Positions 54,225 to 64,000 of a stretch of 64,000 nucleotides of DNA are shown piece by piece (positions within the stretch are counted from its first letter, which is position 1; each line of letters begins with the position of its first letter). The notes below the pieces were generated by a model. That model was not told the DNA's origin, did not search any database, and worked only from the letters and a program-made list of their open reading frames with translations. Made by a program: the position numbers and the translations under genes. This DNA is from Dendrophyllia cribrosa (lineage: Eukaryota; Cnidaria; Anthozoa; Scleractinia; Dendrophylliidae): contig JAJLRJ010000013.1 of assembly GCA_024195265.1 (NCBI GenBank), forward strand, positions 20,822,521 through 20,886,520, in the 5' to 3' direction.

Positions 54225-54452
54225 CTGACTCGTCCCCAATCGTCTCTCTTGGCAAGTCGCGGGAGACGCACGCGGGGGATAGACACGGAGCGAGAGACGC
54301 GCAACCGAGGGAAGCACGTGGGGTGATGAGATGGAGGAAAAGGAAAGGGAGAGACGACGTCTCCCCTCTTTCCTCCCTCCCATTACCTCTTGGGCTCCCC
54401 TCGCCCGCGCTTCTCTCGTTAATCGAGAGACGACTTGGTACGAGTCAGTCAG
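54225..54452. mobile_element. MITE with 9 bp target duplication AGCTTCCTG
   Basis: Ends CTGACTCGT and ACGAGTCAGTCAG, with mirrored CGTCTCTC / GAGAGACG inside. AGCTTCCTG is repeated directly at 54216-54224 and 54453-54461. GC-rich 228 bp body that stands out from the AT-rich flanks. Confidence 0.8.
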
Positions 54453-54969
54453 AGCTTCCTGTGCAAACATTGTTGTTATAGGGGAATCTTTGTTTACCGT
54501 TTTTGCCTTATTAGCATATACGCCTTATTCTCTTACCAAGCTACAAAAAAAGACAACTCTGAATATTGAAATGGCTCATTAGCGCTTTTGCCACCCAACA
54601 ATTTTACAGTTTTTAACAGCATATATTTCCTTAAATATTGCATGATTAAAGCTAAAAGGTGCATAGATTACTAAGTTTAACAAGCTCTTTCAACTGTTGA
54701 AGTCAATTCGTATTTAGCACGGTACCTTCTCTACTTAAATTCGTATGCCAATGAGGCAAAATGTAAACAATGACGTCAGTAAAGACCACCCTACTGCGTT
54801 CGACGTATGGAGAACGCATCCTAATCTTGGGCGTCCTGTGATACCAAGTGGCGATCTTTTTCGTCGTTCGTGTACCTTTTCGGCGCCATCTTGAATTACG
54901 TCCAACGTTCACCATGCAGCAGGATTATCGTCCACCACTTAAGATAGTATGGCATTTACATCAATCAAC

Positions 54970-55458
54970 TAGCTTTATTGCATGGTATTTTTAAACGAAA
55001 AAAGTGTTACCTTTCACCATGGTCGGAAAGGTGTAAAAGCATACAATTTTCTCCATCCTTGGATAATAAACAAAATGGTAATGTCAATCTACTTATTCAT
55101 CATTCAATCATCAATTTTGTCTTTGACAGTGGTCCAAAGGGTTGTATGGCGTTGACATTAATCAATTTCACTTGTTTTCAGAGGCCGCAAATGTCAAGAC
55201 AATTTGCTTTATAGGACGCAATCCTACAGAAAATAGGCCGAGCGGGGCCGGACGGGTTGACGTGAGCCGGTCTGGAAAAAGCCGTCCGGCCCCGCTCCAG
55301 TTCAAGCGACCTCGCACTGTACGACTATTCTTGAACTTTCTAGTCATATTATAAAACACTTATTGACTGAGTTAGGTCGGGCCGGACAGGAAAATATTTG
55401 GCTCTCGGTCATGGCGCTCGGACCTCGTCGCGCTCGGTTCGTACGCCATGACCTCGAA

Positions 55459-55500
<42 letters not shown>

Positions 55501-55610
55501 GCATATTTTTCTCCGGGGAGTCAACCTGGCCGCCGCGTGATAAAGGCTTATTGAATGGTATTTGTTAACGAAAAACGTGTCACCTTTCACCATGGTCGGA
55601 AAGGTGTATT
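54970..55610. repeat. Direct repeat pair GTTACCTTTCACCATGGTCGG bracketing GC-rich palindromes
   Basis: CCTTTCACCATGGTCGGAAA with its upstream GGTATTT-TTAA flank occurs at about 54981-55040 and 55556-55610. Between them lies a region with GTCCGGCCC and GGGCCGGAC motifs in both orientations (55240-55300). Confidence 0.6.
55347..55504. mobile_element. MITE with inverted ends CACTTATTGACTGAGT
   Basis: CACTTATTGACTGAGT at the left mirrors ACTCAGTCAATAAGTG at the right. The inner GGAAAATATTTGG and CCATGACC blocks are mirrored as well. Confidence 0.75.
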
Positions 55611-55611
55611 A

Positions 55612-56395
55612 GGGACCGATCGTTTATTACGTCGCAGGGTGGGGGGGGGTTGGTGTTTTTCTAGGGGGGGTACAATTCTCAAAACCGCTTGAAAGTGGTG
55701 GGTACATTTTTTTAAGATCACTTGAAATGGGGGGTACATTTATTGTTATTATTATTTTAGCTTTTGATTAAAAGTGGACAAAATACTAGGCCCACGCATA
55801 CAAACGAAGGAAAAAAAAACAAGACAAAGAAAAAGAAGAAAAGGATTAAAAATAATAAAATTAACATTTTAACTAACTTCTCTAAGTGCTTGGGTTGCCT
55901 GCGGTGGTTAGTTACCAGGACCTTTCGTTTTCCAAGATGGCGGAAGAAAATGCAGCTGTTGGTACTATACTGCTGTAAATATAGATTATGATAAGCTTGC
56001 AGCCGCTATTTTACGACAACAAGAGTTAAAACAACAAGAAACAATAGCAAACAAGGAAAGAGAAACTTCACGTAGAGGACAAGGTAGGTTCAATTCATTA
56101 ATTCTTTGGAAATATAAATCGTTGAGATATGATTTGAAGAACAGACTCCAGCTTTAGCAAAACATCTTCATTATCCAGACATTGCAGTGAGGATCTTAGA
56201 TATTTTCCCTTCACAGACTTTTCGCGAACTTCTGACCTCTTCTCTTGCCAATTCAAACACTTGTCTAACTCACAATCGCTCGATATTTTTGTTGCAGCCA
56301 TATTGAAAGCTATGCAACCAAGCCTCTTCATTCTCAATTCTCACCCAGGCCATTCTCAACATTCCCCGACTGCGACGTAATAAACGATCGGTCCC
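55612..56395. mobile_element. 784 bp TIR element, perfect 26 bp ends, TA-flanked
   Basis: Both ends begin GGGACCGATCGTTTATTACG and continue to GTCGCAG, 26 of 26 matches. TA lies outside on each side (55610-55611 and 56396-56397), suggesting a TA duplication of the Tc1/mariner type. A G-rich stretch near the left end and short open frames (56098-56337 minus) are present, but no transposase. Confidence 0.88.
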
Positions 56396-56399
56396 TAAA

Positions 56400-57510
56400 A
56401 GCATAAATTGTCCATATCCTAAAATAATATAAAAGATGAAGATGTTGTCAAAAGCTTCTGAGGTAAATTGAATTTTAAAATTGAATTATGTTGAAAAAAT
56501 CAAGTAGAAACCTAAGCACCTTTAGCAAGGGAGTACAGGAAAAACGATTGAACTTTGATGAATATCTCTTTATTTAATCAGTATTATTTCTCTACGTTTA
56601 TTTAAGTAATGATCCGCATAAGAAGGAAAGCGCCAACGGCCATGCACGTTGGAATGTCAACTTCATTGTTACAACTAGTGATCTCATTGGCCTACACTCA
56701 AAAACCACTAACAGGTTAGGGTTCAAGCTGCATTTTTGTCAATTTTTTTTTTAAGGTTTCAAGCAATCTAAGACCCAATCGCACAACATGCAAGTTTTAA
56801 AAGATATTGTATTTGGGGAACTTCATCAAAGAAGCAAAATTATTAGCTATTGTCTTCTGCTATTCTGATTGGTTAAGCACGAACATTTCCTAAACTTTTA
56901 TTTGACGCAAATGGATTTTCTTTATTTTTATAATGACATATAATTATGAACCATCAGCTCCTACTCTATCTTAAAACCAAAGATATTCTACGTGGGAAAG
57001 AGCCAATGCCGCAGAACAATGACGTTTTCCGTAGTTCTTATGTGGAACATTACTTAAAGCAAATAACTGAAACATTCGCACTCAAATGACCTGGTTTCAT
57101 TGTCAAGTTTGCTTATCGATGTCTTCAAGGAATGCCGCTAACCAACTCCATAGAATTATACGATGCATATGACATTACTGCTTTATGGGCGAGAAACTTG
57201 GCGAGGAATGACTCTACACCAGCGGATGATCAGTGAGGACGTTCTCTAAAACTTCAGCGCAGGAAAATCAGGGGGTGTCGGTCATGAGCAGGTCTATCAA
57301 ATCTTGTCTAGCATAGAGAATGACGTTGGGTATAAGACCACTTTCGTCCATGAACTCGAGCGCCCTTTGAGTGCGAGGAAGCCATAGGTCAACAGGATTG
57401 CACTTAATTTAAAGTGTTTCCCTCCAGTTTCCATGCAGCCGCACCGACCATTTTTGAGCGGCCGTTTAAGTAACTTTCCTTTATTTAATTAGTTTGAAAC
57501 TTACACAAAA
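56400..57510. other. No gene recognised
   Basis: No motif was recognised on either strand. Moderate codon-like stretches near 57000-57400 contain stops in every frame. Confidence 0.4.
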
Positions 57511-57649
57511 TATATATTTTTTTTTTTGATTTTTTTTTTGATTTATTTAGTGAGAACTATACATCATTGTAAAAGTTAAATAAAAGGACAACACACAACA
57601 CAAAAAAGAAAAAAGAAAAAAAACGTCTATGATAACTACCCTGTATAAG

Positions 57650-58740
57650 CTACTTATCAAAGCTTCCTATACAATATTTCCAATTAAGCTGATTTATAAA
57701 TTCAGTTAAATTGCACGATTTAGAATTTAATTTCTGATGGTACAGATAGTATTTTGCAAACAAAAGACACTGATTAAATTTAAGCAAATAGCTTGTAAAT
57801 GCGTCATTTCTAGAAGTAATGCCAAATAGTTCCTCTGTAAGAGAGGGTTGCAACCTGCAATTATGAACTCTATTAAACCAACTAGTTACTTCATTTATAA
57901 AATATCTAGTTTTAGGACAATTGACAAAAGTATGCAAAATAGAGTCTGGTGCATCACAATAAATACATTTGTTACTGTTTTCTATACCATAGATACATAG
58001 TTCTTTCCTAGTTACAACTATTCTATGAATTAATTTAAAATTAAACTCCCTTAATTTATTCTCACGACATGTTTTTCCAATTTGGATGAACTTTTGCTCC
58101 CAGTTAATGTTTCCTACATTAAGTTCCTTCTCCCACTTTTTTGGACCCGCAGGGACAGTCTTAGTTCCATTGATAAATAGCCAGTAGTAATCTTTACATT
58201 TCAATTTAATTAAATCGATTGTTACTGAGGGGGACAGTTGGAATTGAGTATTTTCAGGCAGAAATGTGTGCTTTATTTGAACAGATCTCGCTTTCAAAAT
58301 AATATGCTTTGGGATTGCAGATAGCACCTGCAAATAACTCAAGAAGTTTGTCTTAATCCCATATCTTTCTTGAAACATTTGGAAAGATAACAATTTTCCG
58401 TCTTTATCCATTAGGTCGTGTACTGACATTATTCCCTTCTCTATCCATGCATTATAACAAAAAGGTTTTCGGTCAATTAAAATATCCTTATTATTAAATA
58501 AGAATAAGTCGTGACCACTCGCGCAATTATAGAGGGTTCTTAATTCAAGGAAATAAAGTAAGATGAACTTGTAAAAGTGTGGAATTGACGATTGTTCAAC
58601 CAATTTGGTGTCAAAATTGCAATGAAGCAGGAAATTTAGTCCACCATACCTTTTGAAAAAGTGTGTTGGAATGGATTTCCATTTTTCTACTGGATTTTGC
58701 GTTCTTATTAAGAGTCTCGAGATCCAAGCTAACCTCCAGC
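57650..58740 (-). pseudogene. LINE ORF2, C-terminal region (shifted frame)
   Basis: Continues as LAWISRLLIRTQNPVEKWKS, FFKRYGGLNFLLHCNF and so on to the Cys-rich CIYCDAPDSILHTFVNCP (C-x2-C-x7-H-x4-C pattern typical of L1/Tx1 ORF2 C-termini), ending IGSFDK. The first about 20 residues of this open frame overlap RT codons and are not genuine. Confidence 0.88.
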
Positions 58741-60332
58741 GATTTAAAGAGAATAATAGGATCAGGAGCACGTAGACCTCCGTCAGCATAATCGTTACGT
58801 AATACATCTCTTTTTATCTTGTCTTGTTTTTTGTTCCAAATGAAATTAAAAATAGATTTTTTGATTTTCAAGATATCGTCTGGGTTAATATCGAGCGAGG
58901 ATGCCGAATATACCAATTGTGAAATACCAATTGCTTTTGCTATGAGGCATTTGCCAAATAGAGATAGATTGCGACCACTCCAAATATCCAGTTTTGTGCT
59001 TAATTTTCTAATTTTGGCCTCCACGTTTTTTTCATAGTTTCCCTTTATATCGTAAGATATGAAGATTCCCAGCGCACGCTCGGGTACTTCACTCCAATTT
59101 AGGTCCAAGGGTTTACTCGGGTTAGTTCTCCACGGCCCAAGCCATATTGCTTTAGTTTTACTGATGTTCAATTTGAGGCCAGAGATGTCGCTAAAAGATT
59201 CAATTGTATTCATCGCTCTTGTGACAGAATTTATGTTTTTTAGGAACAATGTTGTATCATCCGCAAATTGACTAATTTTATGCTCGGTGGAAAAGATTGT
59301 AATTCCCTCAATTGCTTTATCACATCTAAACCGAGACGCTAAAAGCTCCGTTCCCAATATGAAAAGGTAGGAGGAGAGAGGGCATCCCTGTCGTACTCCC
59401 CTAGACAGTTTAAAGTAATCGGTTGTGTAACCGTTGTTTAATACGCAACTTTCTGTATTGGAATAAAAAGTTGACACCCATCGTTTAACGCTACTACCAA
59501 AATTGAAGAAATCAAGTGTTTGTTGAATAAAGGTCCACTCTATAGTATCAAAGGCCTTCTTAAAATCAAGTAAGAGAAGAATGCCAGGAACTTCCTGGAC
59601 CTCCGTCTGTTCAAGTATGTCGTTTATCAGTCTTATATTCTGTCCGATAAATCTCCCTTTCATAAACCCCGTTTGATTTTGGTTTATCAATGTCAAAAGG
59701 ACTTTCTCAATCCTCGAGGCGATAGCCTTTGAGGCGATTTTATAATCGACGTTTAACAAAGTGATTGGCCGCCAATTGGACAAATCTTTCAAATCCGCAT
59801 TTTCTTTTGGAACGAGTGTGATTACGCCTCTACGTTGGGAAATGCTTAATTTAGTGCTCTCGTATCCCACGTTGATACTATCGAGGAGATCAGGAACTAG
59901 AATATTAAAAAAATATTTATAAAATTCTACTGTGAAGCCATCATCTCCTGGCGACTTTCCATTGCTTAAGGATTTAAGTGCCTTCAAGCATTCATCTCTT
60001 GACAGGGGCCCTTCAAGCTCTTCGCGTTTATCATCAGATAATTGTGGTATATCCTGGCGCAAATTCTTGGTGAAATCTTGGAAGGTTTCCTCTGTGGTCT
60101 CTTTAACAGAGGTGTAGAGATTTTCATAAAACGCCTGAATTTCTTTAAGGATTTCATTTTCTTTAACGATTGTTTTTCCTTCTGCAATAGAAAGCTCTGT
60201 TATTGTCTTCCTATTACCGTTCTTCCGTTCCATATTGAAAAAATAATTTGTTGGCCTCTCTCCTTTCTCGATCCAATTTATTTTGGAGCGAAGCATAGCA
60301 CCCTCAGCCTTTTTCTCATAGATATGTTGAAG
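58611..60332 (-). pseudogene. LINE ORF2, reverse transcriptase domain
   Basis: Contains KINWIEKGERPTNYFFNME, LSNGKSPGDDGFTVEFYK, WRPITLLNVDYKIASKA, QTGFMKGRFIGQNIR, LLLLDFKKAFDTIEW (motif A), LSRGVRQGCPLSSYLF, QFADDTTLFL (motif C, FADD), GLKLNISKTKAIWLG and FGKCLIAKAI. All catalytic Asp residues are present. The coding frame is authentic to about 58735 (GGLRAPDPIILFKSLE); beyond that a frameshift moves the C-terminal part to another frame. Confidence 0.94.
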
Positions 60333-61385
60333 TTACTTTTTTAAGTCTTCACGTTCTTTTAACTCCGCTTCGTTACTCTGTTCGGCGCTTTCCTCATTAA
60401 CAGCAATTTTTTCATCTAACAGGTCCATGCGAGATTGGAGCTGTTTCTCAAGTTCTCTCGTTTTCCGTAATTTGTTTTTAGCATAGGGAATAGTTAAGCT
60501 CCTAATCTCCATTTTAATCAATTCCCAGGTAAGCTTTTTGTCTGTTATTTCGGCATATTTTTTTTTTATATTAGGATAATTCTCTTTTATCATATTTACG
60601 TAGAGTTCGTCCTCTAATAAAGAGTTGTTAAATTTCCATAGCCCGGGTCCACGTTTCCTATTTTTAAGCAGAACACATAGCCTAACGGCTTTATGGTCCG
60701 GAGCAATCGAGGTTTTAACATCAGCATATTTAACTTGATGAGTTAATATTTTCGCAATTAAAAAGAAATCGATTCTTGATTTCATATTGCGTGCTCCAGA
60801 TTCATAAGTAAAGCATTTTTTCCTGGGATATTTTTGTCTCAAGATATCTGTCAAGTCTAGTTCATTCATCATAGAGAGAAGTTGATCTCTGTAAGCTGTT
60901 GCTTTCCACGGAATGCCGCCTTTTTTGTCAATTGCCTGCAGTGTGGTATTCCAATCGCCTCCCAGTATGAAATCGGAAATTACGGCTTTAGACACTAAAA
61001 ATAATTCCAACGTTCCAATAAATGCCTTTTGTAAAGCCGGGTTATTTGGTGCATAAACATTGCATACAGAAAACTTCACTGCCTCAAAACAAGCATTGAT
61101 TAAGACAATTCTGCCTTCCGAATCCTCAAAGGAGCTTTCAATTTGAATATCGTACAAAGGATTCAACAAGATACAGACACCTTTCTGATGGTTGGAGCCA
61201 TGGGAAAAGAATATTTTTCCACCCCATTCAGATTTCCATAGTAATTCGTTGTGACGCTCAGAATATGTTTCTTGGAGTAAATAAAAAGTACAATTGAGAT
61301 CTTTTAAATAAGAGAAAATGCTGAGTCTTTTTCGTTTGCTTTTAAGACCTCTAACATTTAAGGACAAGAAATTACAGTTTATCAT
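60333..61385 (-). pseudogene. LINE ORF2, apurinic-type endonuclease domain
   Basis: MINCNFLSLNVRGL starts the EEP fold. It is followed by LLQETYSERH (catalytic Glu), GKIFFSHGSNHQKGV, VYAPNNP, FILGGDWNTTL, MKSRIDFFLI and SIAPDHKAVRL (catalytic Asp-His). The domain makes the first-strand nick for target-primed reverse transcription. It is followed by a charged linker (ELEKQLQSRMDLLDEKI) and the TAA, after which the same frame continues as LQHIYEKKAEGAMLRS. Confidence 0.93.
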
Positions 61386-61389
61386 TTTG

Positions 61390-61530
61390 AGACTGAATCC
61401 AAAATAAAAACAAAATCAAACAAGTCTTATTATTACACAAAATATTGTACTTAGTTTGAAGTTTATAAGAGTGTAACAATTTCGTAAATCGCATTTAAAA
61501 TTGCGGAGATTAACGAGAAAAATTAAAATC
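61390..61530. other. No feature recognised upstream of the LINE
   Basis: No ORF1-like frame is seen. Confidence 0.4.
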
Positions 61531-61539
61531 ACTTGAGTC

Positions 61540-61810
61540 TAAAGGTGGTCAGACACGAGAGGTCATGTAGCAGGGACATGTCGCAGCGACAAAAAATTGT
61601 TTAGTACACACTGAAGGACATGTAGCAGGGAAAAAATCACAGCGTTTGCACACCACATGAAAATGTCGCGGGGACATGTCTCAGGGACATGTTGCAGCGA
61701 CACGTCCCCTCGTGTGAACTGATACTATCATAATTGTGCAACACCAATCTTAGGGACATTTTGTCCCCGCGACATGTCTCACGGAGTTCAACTTGTTGAA
61801 TCTGATGGGA
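61540..61810. repeat. Element built of AGGGACATGTCGC motifs in both orientations
   Basis: AGCAGGGACATGTCGCAGCG, GGGGACATGTCTCAGGGACA and inverse CCCCGCGACATGTC recur with the ends CACGAG / CTCGTG. A small MITE-like, internally repetitive unit. Confidence 0.6.
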
Positions 61811-61935
61811 CACTTTCAAAAGAATGCTTACTAATAAGGCTAGTCAGGCTATATAGCTAATTAACATAAATATAAAAGAATAATAAATCGTCCGCCATAT
61901 TTCCATTCGTAACATTCGCCATGCGTCTTTTTAAC

Positions 61936-61983
61936 CCTCGGACATACACGCAAACTCATACCCCCAACAGTGGCACACGGGGT

Positions 61984-62014
<31 letters not shown>

Positions 62015-62514
62015 GTTGCACCCCACCCCTTGGGTTTAAGGTCTAATAGATAGCCTGTGATGTGCTCTGCAAGGTAAGGTTTATATTATGGGTTGTGGCG
62101 CTGCTGGGGTTTCGTGACTTTAGTCAAAATGGCCGCCAACATGGCCGCCTTCTCCGATTTTACTAAAAATAAAAAATTATCGTTAAAATGCGGGAACTGC
62201 AAATACTTTTTGCTAGAGTTGCAAAATAACATACAATTGAACATTTAAATGCTTTTGGTAGCATTTTATGTTTTTTTCGCCGAAAAAAAGTGAAAAACAC
62301 GCATTTTTATTAAAATATGGCTTAACCTCATGCTTTTTATGATGTCATATCTCGTCACCATGGCAACTGGTTATCGCCAAACTTTAACAACATGTGTCTC
62401 AAGGATAAATGAACAGCTACTAAAGACGGCATGCGCTAATCATAAATGGTCTTGAAAATATCGGAGAAAAACCTTAACCCCCCCCCCCCCCCCCCTCCCA
62501 CCCCCTTCTTCCGA
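61936..62514. mobile_element. TTAA family (CCCTCGGACGTAC) copy 3
   Basis: Left end TTAA-CCCTCGGACATAC (61932-61947), right end CTTCCGAGGGTCAAAT (TTAA decayed to TCAA). The body matches 30013-30463. A G run of about 30 lies near 61985-62013 and a C run at 62478-62495, just inside the ends. Confidence 0.78.
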
Positions 62515-62519
62515 GGGTC

Positions 62520-64000
62520 AAATAATAACTGATCCATGTAATACACAGGGGCACCCAACGAACAATCTTTTGTAAAATGCATTATTTTACTCAAATATAT
62601 TAAAATAAATGATATAAAAGCATTTCTAGGTGTTCTTCTAGGTTGCTGGTTAAAATATATCTGTTTCTTTTTCCCAGCATAACACATAGAAGAATTCTCA
62701 GCCAGCTGGATAAAAAAAAAACGTCTGTTTCCCAGCCAGCAATTAAAAAAATGAATAAAAAAATTATAAGTTACCAAAAGGGTCTTGGAAACATTATTGG
62801 CAAACTATTTGAAGCTTTTTCACTTATGCATGTTTTGTACATGTACTGCCGTCTCGAACTTAAACCTGTTCGGGTGTCTCTAAGTACTGCTTAAATTTGT
62901 TACTACGAAGCTGAACTAAGCCCCAAAGTGACCAACATCAAATTTCTCCTCACAAAGCCCATACATAATCAGTGTTTTTTTCGATCTGCTCAAGTTAGCC
63001 AGCACAGCTTATTCTTGCAATTCCTTTCTCAAGTCAACCAACGCTAAAGTGGTAATTAAACAAATATATACATAATATTTTGCCAGCCAGCATTAAATCC
63101 GCTGGGGAACAGATAAAGTGAGGAACAGATTCGTTGGGTGCCCTGAATAAACTGGTTAAATTCAAATTATTTCAAGCTGGTAACGCTATGCTCCTTTTTA
63201 ACAAAGTAATATACCCGTACTAAAAGTCAATAAACTCTTTTGTGATTACATGCCCCCAGATCATTTCCTAGTGAAAAAAGACATTTCGTTTTAGCATATA
63301 CGAAAACAGTGGATGGCATCGTTGCCGCGCTCTGATTGGCAACTGAAACCCGAGATTGCAAGTACAGTGCTATTCACCCGAAACAATTTGCGCGCGAAAA
63401 CTGTAATCGTTGACAGGAATAAATAAGTTAAAAATCATCATTATTTGTGTTATAATTTGCTGATAAGTTACTTCGCTCTTAGAGAGAGAGAGATTGTTAA
63501 TATCACTAACATTTCGTGATCGGTAAAAGTCGTTTTGAAATATTTGCATGTAATTAGGCGGCAAAAATATACATAAAGGGTACGGCTGTAAGGGTAAAGA
63601 AATTAGTCAAAAGAGAGTAGTTGTTTGTTATTGTAATTACAAAAATGCAGTTATAGATCAATAGGAGAAAGAAAACGAACTTTAAGAAGAAGAAGTTCCT
63701 TGGTGTAAAGATAGCGTTATTCAACGATTGAACCGGTAACCCCCGGCGCAGCGAGTCAGATAATTTCCCTTTGCCCCCTCTTTACATAAACCCCTTAAAA
63801 ACATGAAATTTACCCTCAATTTTCCTGCATTGGAGAAATGTAATTTTACGCATTATTTCTATTAACGTTTTCCGCAGTTTACCCCAGCGGATAAACGCGG
63901 GATTTATTTCAGGTTTTACAACTGTTAATTTTGACGGATTACACCTGGAAAACACGACGTTTACGATAAATTTTCCTGCAATAGAAAAACTTCAGTTAGC
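62520..64000. other. No gene recognised to the right edge
   Basis: AT-rich sequence with an AG dinucleotide run at 63480-63493. The open frames at 62643-62894 and 63370-63564 show no motif. Confidence 0.4.

Larger units (their letters stand above)
57515..61385 (-). mobile_element. L1/Tx1-type non-LTR retrotransposon, ORF2 nearly complete, A-rich 3' end
   Basis: One ORF2 reads minus from 61385 to the TAA at 57650, with an endonuclease, a reverse transcriptase and a C-terminal region. It is broken by an in-frame TAA (60333-60335) and a frameshift near 58735. The 3' end is AAATCA(A)n (57517-57545, seen as T runs on plus), as expected for target-primed integration. No ORF1 is recognised upstream of 61385, so it is probably 5' truncated or the ORF1 is very diverged. 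Confidence 0.93.

Overview
The window looks like nuclear DNA of a non-bilaterian animal, most likely an anthozoan cnidarian such as a coral or sea anemone. The reasons are small phase-matched exons with GT-AG introns, AT-rich intergenic DNA, metazoan receptor modules (coagulation factor 5/8 type C, Ig, fibronectin III, tandem tyrosine phosphatase) and very many cut-and-paste elements, Penelope-like elements and LINEs. The species is not determinable from the sequence. Two runs of exactly 500 N (9423-9922 and 38981-39480) look like scaffold joins, so the window is three contigs.

Region 1 (1-9422): minus-strand exons of a receptor-type protein tyrosine phosphatase. They encode the second half of the membrane-proximal domain D1 (8204 to 7378) and most of D2 (6541 to 182). 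All splice phases agree. The gene runs off the left edge, and its upstream exons (transmembrane segment, first half of D1) are not found. Introns hold a 0.8 kb minisatellite and several TTAA-flanked or inverted-repeat elements.

Region 2 (9923-38980): a Penelope-like element tail with a convincing hammerhead ribozyme, several repeat families, then 12 plus-strand exons (17164-38640) of a receptor ectodomain. The domain order is fucolectin-type F5/8C, F5/8C, F5/8C, Ig, then four FN3 domains, about 949 residues, all in compatible phase. One base appears to be missing in the first exon. The ectodomain stops at gap 2 and the phosphatase starts at gap 1 on the other strand. They could be two halves of one discoidin-type receptor phosphatase separated by a scaffolding error, or two divergent genes.

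Region 3 (39481-64000): mostly mobile DNA. It holds a nearly intact 3.24 kb PIF/Harbinger transposon with convergent Myb-like and DDE transposase genes, a Penelope-like element folded into a head-to-head inverted repeat, a full ORF2 of an L1/Tx1-type LINE broken by one stop and one frameshift, and several MITEs with recognisable target duplications. I see no host gene in this region.

Across the window, at least three element families are flanked by TTAA (piggyBac-type target), and nested insertions give relative ages. No tRNA, rRNA or CRISPR array was recognised.
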